DNA of 64,000 nucleotides, taken from Callorhinus ursinus (Eukaryota; Chordata; Mammalia; Carnivora; Otariidae). The number at the start of each line of letters is the position of its first letter. The stretch's first letter is position 1. Made by a program: the position numbers and the translations under genes. The stretch is taken from the NCBI RefSeq assembly GCF_003265705.1, contig NW_020313278.1, positions 1,106,092 through 1,170,091 of the forward strand, in the 5' to 3' direction. The notes beneath the pieces are model-generated. The model saw only the letters and a program-made list of their open reading frames with translations, searched no databases and was not told the DNA's origin. Of the stretch, positions 1-10,751 are shown in pieces.

Positions 1-99
1 ACCCAGCCCCAGGGCCCTGGGGTCCTCTTGGCCACATCCCCATTCCTTACTCTGAGATGGAGGAGCGCTGTATGCTCAGGGTCTGTTCTGAGATTTTGG

Positions 100-215
100 C
101 TTCCTGATGCCTGTGTGACGCTGGGTGAGTTACTTGACTGCTCTGAGCTACAACATCCCATCAGACAAGTGAATAGAATGACAATACCCGTAGCTTCTGG
201 TTTTCGCAACTCCGT
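100..215 (+). repeat. MIR SINE fragment
   Basis: The core matches the sense MIR pattern: a TGTGTGAC-CTGGG-GAGTTACTT block followed by CTCTGAGC and a CATC...AGTGAATAGAATGACAATACC stretch, as in the MIR run of GTGACCTTGGGCAAGTTACTT ... CCTCATCTGTAAAATG. It is strongly diverged, as expected for a pre-eutherian SINE. No target duplication is visible. Confidence 0.55.
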
Positions 216-1255
216 CTTTGGGACAAACTGTCCTCTGGGGGCATTTACCCGGAAGCCCACGCGCTGCTTTTTCCATGTGGGTTTGGGTTTTTGTACATCA
301 GCTGATGCAAGGCCATCCAAACGTGTGTGATGATGTCTCTGGGCAAAGAGCTCCTGTCCAGGAGGGTCTCCACCTTTGTCTGTGCAGCAGTGTTTGTGCC
401 AAGGACTTTAATATTTTATTGCATTTTTGCAATTACTGTATAAAACCAAGCAGAAAGAAGTGCTGATCCTATTGGTAAAGGGGCATGAATCTCATAAACT
501 AAAGGCAACTGAGCCAAAGAAAGAAAGAACGAAAGAAAAAAAAGAAACAAAATCCCAAGCCACCAGCACAGCAGATCTTTACCTTTAGCTGGAAGATCTC
601 TGGGCTCAGCTTGCTGTCTGTCACTCAGTTGTGAAAGACAAGTATAAAACAGAAGAACAAGGATGAACATGCCAGAACTCTGTGGTCGAAGGCGGCATCA
701 GAAAAATGAGGTGTAATTGAAGCTTGCGTACAGAGGTGACCTTTCCTTCCCCCAGTAGGAACTGACTGTTTAATTTTTATACACGTTTGCAGCCGGGCAT
801 TGCATATAAGTAGGGCTGGTGATTGCTCTTGCGGTAAAGGCCCCCCACCACAGTGCACAGTATGCGGGGGTGCCCCCCAGCTGATGGTGGTCATCCCCAT
901 CCTCCTTATGCTTTTCTCAAAAGATTCGGGGTGAACTGAGTGTGGACCAAAAGCATCAGAACATCAGCCATCACTTAGGTAATTCAGACACTAATGATGA
1001 TTTCCCTGACAAGTGTCCCCCCAGCTTCTGCTTGGACTCTCCCAGTCTTCGGGAGCTCCTTGCCTGCTCTGCCGAGTGTACCTACTTTAGATGTGGCTGA
1101 GTGTACCTACTTGGTGTCAGCATAGGATTCTGGGACAATTACCTACTCGTGGCTTTTATGCTCCTCATGGAGCCACGGAATCAGTGAGATCTCTTTTCAC
1201 ACAGGAGGACACCCACACAGACTATCCATGCCTTAAAGATGCCTTCTTTCATTCA
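216..1255. other. No gene seen; unique or unrecognised sequence
   Basis: Nothing recognisable as an exon or a known repeat was found, apart from a GAAA-rich low-complexity patch at about 515-553. Open frames here are all under 100 codons, overlap on both strands and show no domain. Confidence 0.5.
515..553 (+). repeat. GAAA-rich low-complexity tract
   Basis: An imperfect run of AAAG/GAAA units. It may be the decayed A-rich tail of an old retroposon, but no body could be recognised beside it. Confidence 0.75.
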
Positions 1256-1582
1256 CCCCCAAACCTTTCCTGAGCACCTACTTCAGGCTGGCCTCTTGGC
1301 TCAATTTTGGAGAAGCTCCAGGGCCCATAGAGGAGACAGACAATGGCAATCTGGAATGGTCATTACGGGGCAATTTCAGTCTGAAAGGTAGGGCAGCACC
1401 ATGGAAAGCCCCAAAAAGGTGCCAAGCCCAGCCGGGGGGGGGTGGTGGTTATAGAAGGCTTCCTGGAGGAAGGGATATCTGAGCTGAGTTTCAGGGGATG
1501 GGGAAGAGGAAGGCCTTTCAGAGAGTATATACAAAGAGATATGGAGCTCACAGACCGGCGGCTGTGAGTACACATGCAGGTT

Positions 1583-1648
<66 letters not shown>

Positions 1649-1700
1649 AGGGTGGAGGGTGCTTGAGGAGGGAGCCAGTGAGGTTGAAAGGTCCAGGAGA
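1256..1700 (-). repeat. L2 LINE 3' region (antisense)
   Basis: The left end carries the antisense L2 3' signature TGAGCACCTACT, then GGAGACAGACAATGG. Further right are GGCTTCCTGGAGGA and TCTGAGCTGAGTTT, all in the order expected for reverse-complemented L2. A GA/TG microsatellite lies inside. The copy is highly diverged and its limits are approximate. Confidence 0.5.
1582..1647 (+). repeat. (GA)n(TG)n compound microsatellite
   Basis: About 37 bp of GA repeats (with one AAAG interruption) run directly into about 31 bp of TG repeats. Open frames on the minus strand here encode only TH/SL dipeptide runs and are artefacts of the repeat. Confidence 0.97.
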
Positions 1701-1771
1701 AGCCTCAGCCCGGCTCCTTGACCCCTGGAAACTTCAGTCGCCTTGCTCATAAGGTGGGGACCACAACAAAA

Positions 1772-2180
1772 GCAAACATTTATAGGCAGTTGCGTGTGGC
1801 AGACACTGTTCTAAGCATTTTACAAGAGTTATTCACTGAGGGGGCGCCTGGGTGGCTCAGTCGGTTAAGCGTCTGCCTTTGGCTCGGGTCGTGATCTCAG
1901 GGTCCAGGGATCGAGTTCTGCATCGGGCTCCTTTCTCGGCACGGAGCCTGCTTCTCCCTCTCCCTCTGCCCCTGCTCGTGCTCTCTCTTTCTCTATCTCT
2001 CTCTTGAATAAATAAATAAAACCTTAAAAAAAAAAAGAGTTACTCACTGAATCTTTACAACAACTCGGTGAGTTCGGTACTATTATTATTCCCCTTTTAT
2101 AGATGAGAAGACAGAGGCACAGAGAGACCCAAAGCCTTTCATCTGGTAAGTGGCAGGGCTGGAAGCCACTAGAACCTCTC
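1772..2180 (-). repeat. MIR SINE (antisense), split by a CAN-SINE
   Basis: The left part reads AGACACTGTTCTAAGCATTTTACA. The right part has CAACAACTCGGTGAG, TACTATTATTATTCCCC and TAGATGAGAAGACAGAGGCACAGAGAG, then GGTAAGTGGCAGGGCTGG. In order this is reverse-complement MIR. The two halves join cleanly if the younger SINE at 1840-2034 and one target duplication are removed. Confidence 0.8.
1840..2034 (+). mobile_element. Carnivore tRNA-derived SINE (CAN-SINE)
   Basis: The head GGGGGCGCCTGGGTGGCTC and a tRNA-related body with A/B-box-like segments (GGCTCAGTCGGTTAAGC, GGGATCGAGTTC) are followed by a CT-rich tract, AATAAATAAATAAA and an A tail. It is flanked by a 16-bp target duplication (1824-1839 and 2035-2050, one mismatch, AAGAGTTATTCACTGA type). 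It inserted into an older MIR. Such elements use L1 machinery for mobility and carry an internal Pol III promoter. Confidence 0.96.
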
Positions 2181-2589
2181 TGCTAGAGCTGACGTGAGGA
2201 CCGGAAGAGCTAATAGGAGCAGAGTCCTTGTAAGTGACAACTGTCATAGTTGCAAGCATGACGGAGAAACATACGGAACGACGTCATCAAGGATAGAGCA
2301 GTCTCCAGAGTTAAGCAAATTCTCTCCATCCAAGGGAACCCATGGAAGGCCCACGTCAAGCTGACTCATTAACTCCAGACAATAGAAAGTGACAGGTCGG
2401 GGCTTGGATGAAAAGATTGGAAGAGCCACTGATTAGAAGCCAGACTTGTTTCTTTCTTCCCCAGTGGACTGACCGGCTTCTGAGGGCTCTTCCTGTGGAA
2501 ATGGAGAGCTAACTGAGCTGTCAGGCATGTTCCCTTCATTGGTCATCATCGTGAAGGCGGGGAGGACACCTGATACACCATGGAGCTCC
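2181..2589. other. No gene seen; unrecognised sequence
   Basis: No confident repeat or exon was found. The right end may belong to the MLT1 LTR that follows, but I could not align it by eye. Confidence 0.45.
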
Positions 2590-2778
2590 TTCTGCCCAGT
2601 CCCTCGGCTGCAACTCCAGCAAATCATTGCAAGGCAGGAAGAGAACTCTCACCAGGAACCAAGTTTGTCTGCACCTTGACCTTGCACTTCCCAGCCTCCA
2701 GAACCGTGAGGCATAAATGTCTTTATTTAAGCCACATGCTCCATGGTGTTTAGTTATAGCAACCCAAGCGAAGACAGG
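2590..2778 (+). repeat. MLT1-type (ERVL-MaLR) LTR, 3' part
   Basis: The MLT1 3' landmarks appear in order: CACCTTGACCTTG, CTTCCCAGCCTCCAGAAC, GTGAG-ATAAATGTCT, TTTAAGCCACAT, TGGTGTTTAGTTATAGCAAC and a terminal AAGACAG. The 5' half is missing or too diverged to see. This is old endogenous retrovirus debris without coding sequence. Confidence 0.65.
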
Positions 2779-3223
2779 GCACTTCAAGTAAGAATCTTGT
2801 GATAGCTCACTCTTTCGGGGAGCTCCTGGACCAGGCTTCTCCCCTCTCCCTTCACCCCTAACTCTCTCCTGAGTGAGGAAAAGAGAAGATTTTGGAAAAG
2901 AGAAGATTCTGCCTTAAGACCGTGACATTAAAGTCCTGCCTGAGTTTCCAGCCTGCTGGCCTGCCCTGCACAGTAAAGATGAGTCTCTCCCAACTGCCAC
3001 CCATTTGCTGCCTTTGTATCTCTTTGCCCGATCACTTTGTAAAATATTCCCGGCTTGAGAGGTTGGCAGACCAGAGTTGAGTCAAGCACCCACCCCTAGG
3101 AGTGACACCGGATCGACAGCCTCAGAAAGGCTGCGTAGATTTGCAGAGGGAGAATTCCCCAACGGAAATGGAATTCTCCTGTAAGTGAGGTGGGGAAGCC
3201 GGCTGAACTAGGATAACAAATCA
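2779..3223. other. No gene seen; short local duplication
   Basis: Unrecognised sequence. At 2879-2908 a 13-bp unit (AAAAGAGAAGATT) is present twice, 4 bp apart, which is probably replication slippage. No exon or repeat family could be assigned. Confidence 0.45.
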
Positions 3224-3236
3224 CCCAGACTTTTTT

Positions 3237-3417
3237 AAAAGATTTTATTTATTTAAGAGAGGGAGAGAGAGAGAGTGCACAAGCAGGGGCAGTGGAAGAG
3301 GGAGAAGCAGGCTCCTTGCTGAGCAGGGAGCCCGATGCGGGGCTTGATCACCGGACTCCGGGATCATGACCTGGGCTGAAGGCAGACGCTTAACGACTGA
3401 GCCACCAGGTGTTCCCT
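3237..3417 (-). mobile_element. CAN-SINE (antisense)
   Basis: It reads from the reverse-complement tail AAAAGATTTTATTTATTT through a GA-rich stretch and CAAGCAGGGGCAG to GGATCATGACCTGGGCTGAAG and GAGCCACCAGGTG. It is flanked by a perfect 13-bp target duplication CCCAGACTTTTTT at 3224-3236 and 3418-3430. The T-rich duplication fits an L1-endonuclease target. Confidence 0.96.
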
Positions 3418-3430
3418 CCCAGACTTTTTT

Positions 3431-4140
3431 GACCTCTCTGCTGAAGAATTAATTAATTATTCCTTCTTCTGGTCTTTACCTTGTACATATAAAAGATTAA
3501 TACTGTGCATATAATTTCACTGACCATATTGAATTATGGTTCTTTATGTACTTTGCTTTCGCACTTGACTATGTATCTTTGTGAACTGGATTCCGAACGC
3601 AGTGCCTAGCATGCAGTAGGTGCTCAGAATTGCTGGTGGCATCGAAAGAATGTGCGGTAAAATGAAAATTCAAAACCTGGCTGTTTCAAGGTCCACCTTT
3701 ACATATGGGCTTTTCTTAACAGCAAAGTGGTTTTGACTCTGAGACGGCAGCTTTTCCATTTCTTTGTTTTTTTCAGGAGGCTTTGGGTCTTGAAACGTCT
3801 ATAAGGAGAATTTGGGTTTAACAAAATCGATTTGCTGAATGGTTATAATGATTATAACCAGATATATCATCCCTCGCAAAAGATGATGCCTGAGGACAGA
3901 AGAAGAAATTAGGCCTTGTTCATATCAGAGATTTAAGGGAAATTTAAAGGAGATTTAAAGGAAAAAGGATCATTTTGGATAAAATAGGTAATAATGAGGC
4001 ATAAAAAGTGATAGAATATAAATGCAAAGAAGTCTGGGTTTATGTTATGCTTGGAGGAAAAAGGAAAAGAAAGAAGAAAGGAAAACCCAAGATTAAGTCT
4101 GTAAATGGATGGAGCCCTTGCTTGAAAATATCCTCTCTCT
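3431..4140. other. Mostly unrecognised, with a probable L2 3' end
   Basis: At about 3585-3655 the text GCAGTGCCTAGCATGCAGTAGGTGCTCAGAATTGCTG resembles the sense 3' end of L2 or MIR (GTGCCTGGCACATAGTAGGTGCTCAATAAAT). The rest is AT-rich and shows nothing I can name. Confidence 0.4.
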
Positions 4141-4145
4141 CCCAA

Positions 4146-4352
4146 CAGCTCCTGACATCTACTATGTGGCAGATACTAAGTCAAGCACTTACACACACGA
4201 TCACCTTTAATCCTGACAAATCCCATCTTACAAGTGAGGATACTCATGTTCAGCATAGTTAGGTGATCGGCCCCAAGGTCATGGAGTTAGGAAGCAGCGG
4301 AGGCAGGATTCGAATCCAGGTGTTCATGATGTCAAAGCCAACAGCCTAAGGG
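4146..4352 (-). repeat. MIR SINE (antisense)
   Basis: It contains CTACTATGTGGCAGATACTAAG, then ATCACCTTTAATCCTGACAA, AAGTGAGGATACTCA, CCAAGGTCATGGAG and GCAGGATTCGAATCCAGG, which is the complete antisense MIR order from tail to tRNA-like head. Confidence 0.8.
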
Positions 4353-4786
4353 TAAAGCACAGGCATCACTTCCCCAAAGGGAGCCCAGTGTGCTGACCCC
4401 ACAAACCCCAGCTGTTGGCCCTGGCCTCTTTCAATCCAGGGTCAGGACTGGACCCGGGTTCCTGCAAGAGCTGAGCTTCCCTGTTGAGGTTGAGGGATCC
4501 CCTGGAAAATTCTTGGTGGGATTTGCAGGTGAAATGGTTTAGCTCCGAGGACAAATCCTGGAAGGAGAAAATCCACTCCCAGTAGGGGGAGGATTTCCCT
4601 CTGCCTGCCTGGGGTTGATGACGGTGAGTGTGTATATGCACGCAAGTCCGTGTGTCTGCGTGTGTGTGTGTAAACCCATGTGCGCTTGCACAAGAGGGCG
4701 AGCATGTCTCTCTGGGAATATCTGTGTGTCTCCACGTGTATACTTTTGTGTGTGTCTTGGTGTTGTACATTTCAGGATCATTTATG

Positions 4787-4788
<2 letters not shown>

Positions 4789-4831
<43 letters not shown>
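4789..4831 (+). repeat. Pure (TG)n microsatellite
   Basis: An uninterrupted TG run of about 43 bp. The preceding 160 bp (about 4625-4788) is a degenerate TG/TCTG-rich zone, suggesting an older eroded array. Three overlapping frames with CVCVCV tails here are artefacts. Confidence 0.97.
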
Positions 4832-4834
<3 letters not shown>

Positions 4835-5282
4835 AAGACTTAACAGTGAGGAAATGTGTATATAGATACCTCTGACTTCCTACCAACCTGTTATACAGGT
4901 GCTGGAGAGTGTCTGTTTACCTGTTATTGGAATTGCTCTCCTCTGCTCTGCAATTTCATTTTCCATTTGATCAAATGGGTTTTGTTTATCTTCCATAGAT
5001 CTCACTTTGGCAACTCCAGCCCTGCTGATTACCACATCTCTCGTGGCTCTCAACATTGGAGTGTCTTTTATGAGGTTTAATATTCTGCCCCAGCCTTCAT
5101 GGGGTGCTCATTTCCTTTTGGGCTGTGGGTCCGTTTTGTTGGCCTGAACATGGAGGAGTCTGGCTTCCACAGCTGATGTCCGTACCTGTCCTTTTACCTC
5201 TCCTGAAATACAGAGACGACCTTGGGCTTTGGCAGATTCAGCATCATCATACGCAGCATGATATGAAGCACAGATAGGGGTT

Positions 5283-5440
5283 TTGAATTAAATGAAGCTA
5301 TTTTCAATTCTGGCTCTGGAACTTACCACATGAGTGACTTTGGGTAAGTTCTTTTTGTTTCCTTCCTGCAGTGAAACCTCTCATAAGAAAGAGAATTATA
5401 ATTTCTTAGTTGCAAGGATCAAAATAATATATTCAAAACA
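5283..5440 (+). repeat. MIR SINE (sense)
   Basis: Landmarks are TTCAATTCTGGCTCTGGAAC, TTACCACATGAGTGACTTTGG and GTAAGTTCTTTTT, then AAAGAGAATTATAAT. Together they are the centre of sense MIR. Confidence 0.65.
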
Positions 5441-5477
5441 CTGTTTACTTAGGAAGTGTGTCAGACAGATATTGCTA

Positions 5478-5960
5478 GGCGACAAACCATCTCAAAACTT
5501 AGTGGCTTCCAAAACCACAAACATTTGTTTTTGCTCCCGACTCTGTGTGCTGGCAAGCTGCTGCTGGTGGTGGGGTGCTGGGCAGTCCTCCTTCCCCTAG
5601 GGTAGCTCCCTCACATGTCTGCGATCCATTGAGCATCTGCTTGGTGGCTTTTTCTGGGGGTTGGCTTGCCGGTGGCTGAGGTGGTCTCTGGATTCCCTTC
5701 TGCATGGTCTCAGCCTCCAGAGGGCTCGCCTGAGTGTGAGGCAAGGGCCCAAGACAGGCAGTCGAAACCTGCAAATGCTCTTGGCCTCAGCTTGGGTCCA
5801 CTGCACTCTATTGGCAGATCAGGCATACGGCCAGGGAACTAAGGGGAAAGAGACTCTACCCCTTGATGGGAGAAGTCGCAAAATCATGTTGGAAAGCTCT
5901 GGAAGCAGGGAGGCCATTAATTTGGGCAATCAGTGCAATTCACCCAATGTCACGGGCACT
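5478..5960 (-). repeat. Ancient LTR-like repeat (antisense, subfamily unresolved)
   Basis: The start CTAGGCGACAAACCATCTCAAAACTTAGTGGCTTCCAAAAC fits the common mammalian pattern GCTG-ACAAATTACC-CAAAACTTAGTGGCTTAAAAC. That pattern is the reverse complement of an old retroviral-type LTR 3' end. The downstream GC-rich body is compatible but badly diverged. No open reading frame of interest lies inside. Confidence 0.4.
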
Positions 5961-6154
5961 GTGGTGAACTGCCTAGAAGTGAGGAGGCATTTCATGAATA
6001 TGAATTAATGGCACTTAGGGTAACCTGTATAAATGCGAATGTGTATATGGTCTAGTCTCAGCACAGATTTGCTTTCGGAGAAATGGCATTAAGGGGATTT
6101 CTGGAAGAAAATTTAATAGAGAGAAGTAAAACTCTTTCCTTGGTCTTTAAAAAT

Positions 6155-6352
6155 CTCTGGGGTGTCTGGTGGGCTTAGTCAGTTAAGAAGCGGGTTCTTG
6201 ATTTTGGCTCAGGTTGTGATCTCAGGGTCCTGGGATCGAGCCCCAAGTTGGGCTCCGTGTTCTGTGGGAGTCTGCTTGAGATTCTCTCTCTCCCTCCCCC
6301 CTTGCCCCTCCCCCTGCTCTCTCTCTCAAATAAATAAACAAATCTTTAAAAA
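6155..6352 (+). mobile_element. Older CAN-SINE (sense)
   Basis: A diverged SINE with a GTGTCTGGTGGGCTTAGTCAG head, the older-subfamily motif TCTTGATTTTGGCTCAGG, GATCTCAGGGTCCTGGGATCGAGCCCC, GTCTGCTTGAGATTCTCTCTCTCC and an AAATAAATAAACAAATC tail. The 10-mer TCTTTAAAAA occurs at both ends (6145-6154 and 6343-6352) and may be a target duplication, though it overlaps the A-rich tail. The tail abuts the L1 fragment at 6353. Confidence 0.88.
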
Positions 6353-7612
6353 GCTATATATAGAAGAATTAAACTGGACCCCTCCTTTACACCATCCACA
6401 AAGACAAACTCAAAATGGATGAAAGATCTCAATGTGAGACAGGAATCCATCAAAATCCTAGAGGAGAACATAGGCAGTAACCTCTTTGACATCGGCCACA
6501 GCAACTTCCTTCAAGACACATCTCCAAAGGCAAGGGAAACAAAAGCAAAAATGAACTTTTTGGACTTCATCGAGATAAAAAGGTTCTGCACAGCAAAGTA
6601 AACAGTCAAAAAGACTAAGACGCAGCCCACGGAATGGGGGAAGATACTTGCAAAAGACATTACAGATAAAGGGCTGCTATCCAAAATTTATAGAGAACTT
6701 CTCAAACTCAACACTCAAAAAACAAATAATCCAGTCAATAAATGGGCAGAAGACATGAACAGACACTTCTCCATAGAAGACATATAAGTCGCTAACAGAC
6801 ACGTGAAAAAATGTTCATCATCATTAGCCATCAGGGAAGTTCAAATCAAAACCACATTGAGATACCACTTTACACCAGTTAGAATGGCAAAAATTGACAA
6901 GGCAGGAAACAACAAACATTGGCAAGGATGTGGAGAAAGGGGAACCCTCTTACACTGTTGGTGGGAATGCAAGTTGGTACAGCCACTCTGGAAAGCAGTA
7001 TGGAGGTTCCTCAAAAAGTTAAAAATAGAGCGACCGTATGACCCCGCAATTGCATTACTAGGTATTTACCCCAAAGATACAGATGTAGTGAAAAGAAGGG
7101 GCGCACGCACCCCAACATTCATAGCAGCAATGTCCACAATAGCCAAACCATGGGAGGAGCCGAGATGCCCTTCAACAGATGAATGTATAAAGAAGATGTG
7201 GTCCATATATATATAATGGAATATTACTCACCCATCAGAAAGGATGAATACCCACCAGTTGCATCAACATGGATGGGACTGCAGGGGATTGTGCAAAGTA
7301 AAGTAAGTCAACCAAAGAACGACAATTATCACAGGGTTTCACTCATATGTGGAACATAAGCAATAGCATGGAGGACCACAGGGGACGAGAGGGAAATCTG
7401 AAGGGGGAGAAATCATAGAGGGAGACAAACCACGAGAGACTGTGGCCCCCGGGGAAACAAACTGAGGATTTCAGAGGGGAGGGGGGTGGAAGGAGTGGGT
7501 AACAGGGTGATGGGTATTAAGGAGGGCACGTGTTGTGCTGAGCATTGAGTGTTATACATAACTAATGAATCACTGAACACTGCATCAGTGGCTAACAACA
7601 TAAAAAAAAAAG
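6353..7612 (+). mobile_element. 5'-truncated L1 LINE (sense), ORF2 3' half plus 3' UTR
   Basis: The sequence enters L1 ORF2 near its C-terminal third (translated ELNWTPPLHH...), continues through the Cys-rich C-terminus and the 3' UTR (CACAGGGTTTCACTCATATG, GGAGACAAACCACGAGAG, ATGGGTATTAAGGAGGGCACG), and ends in an A run at about 7603-7612. It is degraded by nonsense changes and indels, so it cannot move itself. It begins directly in the A-rich tail of the preceding SINE, and no clear target duplication was found. Confidence 0.92.
6419..7216 (+). pseudogene. L1 ORF2 C-terminal remnant, with nonsense mutations
   Basis: ORF2p is the L1 endonuclease/reverse transcriptase. Only its C-terminal part is present. 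The frame reads MKDLNVRQESIKILEENIGS onward but is broken by TAA at 6599-6601 (GAA to TAA) and again by TAA at 6785-6787. The following segment (GTG start at 6803) keeps most of the C-terminal CX3CX7HX4C motif, but its first Cys is His (HWQGC then HCWWEC). It ends early at a TATA expansion near 7200-7216. Confidence 0.87.
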
Positions 7613-8562
7613 AAATCTTCATGAGCACATCTCTCGAATCTCCGTCTAAAACTCTGCACTGGCGTCTGGGAACCCACCACATCCTCTCTCCTTCCCTGTT
7701 CTTAATTTCTGAAACCCTGACACACAGCCCAGACAACTTGTCCTCTCCACTCTTGTTTCTGCCTTTGTTCTTTCCTTTGTAGATCAACTCCACCATTCTG
7801 ACTTTTTAAGCTTTCCTTCCACTCTGCCCTTTGAACACATGAATAAAGTAGCATCCAGGAGCCAACCCTGGAGGAGAGAACTCACTCTCCGTAAAAGGTC
7901 CATAGGGAGGGAGCAGGGAAGAGAAAGGAGGTTGCAAATACTTAGAACAGTTTCACACCGTGTTTTATTTCTGCCACTGAAGTATTGTTCTATTGAAAAC
8001 ATCCTTATACTCCCTGCTCCAAGCTCTTTCTCCAGCTTCTTCTCTCCTTCCAGCTTGACTGTTTTTGTCTACAGAAGAGTCAGTTGGCAGGTCAGTCTCC
8101 TGGGAGCTAACATCAGGTGGCATCAGGTGCATCAGGCGCTGGTGGGGGCAGGGAGGAGAAGCATTCCTTCCCCAGAAGGGTCAAAGAGGAGGATGGGAGA
8201 GGTGACGCCTCCAGGTTATCGGCTGCTCACAGGGGTGCATTTCCTCCTTCCAGAAGGAGTCTTCCTTCTCCATCAAGTGGGAGCCCCAGAGCTGTGGAGC
8301 CCCTGAGACATTAAGGCATCCCAAGGAGCGTGAAATATTACCGCCGAATCTCTCCCCAATGTCCCACCTCACCCTCTCCAGTCCCTGATCTGCACTGGTT
8401 TTGCTGACCTTTCCCATCTGCTCCAGACATTCGTGGCCCTTCAATTCCCATTTCCTGCTGTCCTGCTGCACCCCCCCACATTTGGCTTGATTCTTCCCTT
8501 CCCGCTTGGTAGGCATTGAGAGACACCCTGGTATCTCACTTTTTCAGAATGGCGAGCAGAAA
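7613..8562. other. No gene seen; unrecognised sequence
   Basis: Pyrimidine-rich unique sequence. Several overlapping open frames (up to 155 codons at 7839-8306 on +) lie on both strands with no domain, no splice-supported structure and low-complexity composition, so they are not called as genes. Confidence 0.5.
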
Positions 8563-8760
8563 AACGTACTTGGTGCCCACTTGCTCTGGGCCCTGGGCTA
8601 CACACTTTGCTTGCATTATTAATCTTTATCTTCCCGCAGCTCTGTGAAGGAGGCACCTTCCCCACTCCCCTGGCAGAGGCAAGGGGATGTGAGGTCGCCT
8701 GCCCCCAGGTCACCGAGCTAGCCAAGCTGGGATTCAAACCCCAGTCGGCCCGACTTTAAA
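8563..8760 (-). repeat. MIR SINE (antisense)
   Basis: The antisense landmarks run in order: GTGCCCACTTGCTCTGGGCCCTGGGCTA, ATTATTAATCTTTATCTTCCC, GGTCACCGAGCTAGCCAAGCTGGGATTCAAACCCC. The 3' half is typical of the MIR tRNA-like head in reverse. Confidence 0.75.
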
Positions 8761-8794
8761 GTCCACGCAGGAGGAACTATGAGAAACTGTGTCT

Positions 8795-8915
8795 GCTACT
8801 GAAGGTGACCAACTCTTCCCGATTTTCTGCGGGACTTTCCTGGTTTTTCAGTGGAAGGCTCTGCATCCTAGGAAATCCCACTGTCTTGGGCAAAGTGGGA
8901 TGGTTCGTTATTCTA
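8795..8915. repeat. Probable DNA-transposon MITE fragment
   Basis: GGTGACCAACTCTTCCCGAT, GGGACTTTCCTGGTTTTTCAG, ATCCTAGGAAATCCCACTGTC and GGGCAAAGTGGGATGGTT resemble a palindromic mammalian element with mirrored GACCAACTGTCCCGG ... CCGGGACGGTTGGTC ends. I cannot name the family with certainty. Confidence 0.4.
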
Positions 8916-10494
8916 CCCCAGCCTGAGCCTTCTTGCCTCGGGCAGGCCCGGTCCCGCTTTGGACACCCCTCCTGCTTCCGCAGTCCCGATCGGAAGAGGA
9001 GGTTCCCATGTCCTGCTGTGTCTCCCGCTTCCCCTCCGATTCCAGACACCTGTCTTATACTTTGCCGCTAGTTTCCTGCCTGTGCAGTTTTCTGGGCTGT
9101 CAACATCTGGCAAGTTCCGCTTTGGAAATGCACACGGCACTGCAGGCTGCCTCCACTGGGATTCCCTGTCCCCACCACCCTAGTAGAGGCCTCCTTGGGC
9201 TCCCTAGTGATGAAACAAAGTCAGAATCCCATCTGGTTTGCAGAATCTTTGGAAACTTGCTGTTTTCTCGATGCCCTCCCAGTAGCACCAGGGCGGGGGG
9301 GTGGGGTGACATCTGTGGCATCTTCTGTAAATCCCTCACACCACCCTCCAGCCCAACCATCCTGATAAGCCAGGGCTATTAACAGCAAAGAGCGGAAAAA
9401 ACAGATACCCAAAGGACCTCCCCACCACCGCTCAATCAAACCTGCTTGCTCTTAAGGATCTTATCTTCTTTTTATACATTCCTAGATTCTTAAAATAGAA
9501 TGCTCCTGACAACCATCACTCAAACGCCCAGGTGAATCAAGGACTACAAAGCTCGAGGCTCGGCAGACACTGCTCCGAACATGGTTCTCCCCCACAGGCA
9601 GCATGGAGAGCTGCCTAGTGCACACGGAGCATGCCAAGAAAGAGAAAAAGGGACATCACATGTCCCCGAGGGCTGACTTAGCCAGTGCAAAAGCACAAAA
9701 GGACAGATCTATCAGAAATGCAAAGCCAGGCAGTACCGCGGCAGGGAGGCCACAGAATGTGCACTGTTCCAAATGAGAGGCTCCCCTTTCCAGCTTCTGT
9801 AAGCTTGACCTCCATGGGATTTTGAAGATACCCAGCAGAGCATCGATGGGGGAAGGAGCCCTGCCCCGCGTGTCAACCACGGCCATGACTTTTCTGTACA
9901 TGACATTCGTAACAACGACATCCAAGGGAACAGGTGCAGTGACCAAAACCAAACCTGACGCAGGCACTCAGATGGCTCAGAGTTGAATCGTAAACAAAAC
10001 CCTCCATGCCCCACGTTGCTGGAGGTTGATGAGCATTTGTGATACACAACTCAAGTCAAATCAATATTCACCCAGAGAAACAAATTAGGAATGAGCAGTT
10101 CCATACTTAGCCAAGCGTGCCAAGCTCTCCAAGGAGGTAAAAAAATGAAAGATTTCCTCAGTCTTTTGTGCACGCGTGCCCCAAAGAACACCTAACAGCT
10201 GCCCAAGGTTAACTCGGGAATAAAAAAGATCTTTGGCAATTGTGATGTGGTGAGAATTTCCATTAGATAAAGTTAATGGGATTTGTAAAGTACTTTTTGG
10301 TCACGATGAGGTTCGTGCTGGGAAAATAATGGAAATAAAACCCCAGCTCACTCACTCGGCAGGTTGGGTGAGTTGAGGGAAAGATGGGGTTAGCGTGTGC
10401 CTCCTGTCCTACACCGAGAATCAGAGTCATGGTTTCCAGGTGGGTGGGAGGTTGGAGGTTGGCAACCTTGTTTGTCTCCCAACAAGGCTGCCCA
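8916..10494. other. No gene seen; unrecognised sequence
   Basis: About 1.6 kb with no recognised repeat. Overlapping frames of 60-149 codons occur on both strands (for example 8933-9382 on + and 9100-9360 on -). They show no known domain and are read as chance frames in GC-rich unique sequence. Confidence 0.5.
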
Positions 10495-10627
10495 TCACAA
10501 GTCCTTTGGAAGATTTAAAAAATGCATTCTCGGAAATCCCCACAGACACCCTGAGTCAAGGTCTTTGGGGTTGAGGCCCAGCAATCAGTACATAAAAAAA
10601 TTACTATGTCAAAAGATTTTTTACCGG

Positions 10628-10669
<42 letters not shown>

Positions 10670-10735
10670 TATGTGCACTGCATGGTATATTTCAATTTAA
10701 GTAAACAATCCAGGTGATTCCGTAGCAGGAGCAGG
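10495..10735 (+). repeat. Possible MER5-type hAT element carrying a (TG)n array
   Basis: AGATTTAAAAAATGC, TCTTTGGGGTTGAGGCCCAGCAATCAGTAC and AATCCAGGTGATTCCGTAGCAGG follow the order of the MER5B consensus (AGCTTTTAAAAAATACTGATG, GGGCCCGGGCATCAGTA, CCCAGGTGATTCTAATG). The centre is replaced by the TG repeat at 10630-10667. Confidence 0.4.
10630..10667 (+). repeat. Pure (TG)n microsatellite
   Basis: About 19 uninterrupted TG units follow a short G run. Confidence 0.97.
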
Positions 10736-10751
10736 TCTTTTTGGAAAGACA

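Noticed and set aside
1376..1750. 124-codon minus-strand frame with TH and SL runs
   Set aside because: Encoded by the GA/TG microsatellite.
1840..2034. Functional tRNA gene from the A/B-box-like segments
   Set aside because: This is the tRNA-derived head of a CAN-SINE with SINE tail and target duplications, not a folded tRNA gene.
4615..4865. Cys/Val-rich small protein frames
   Set aside because: Three overlapping frames are translations of the TG repeat.
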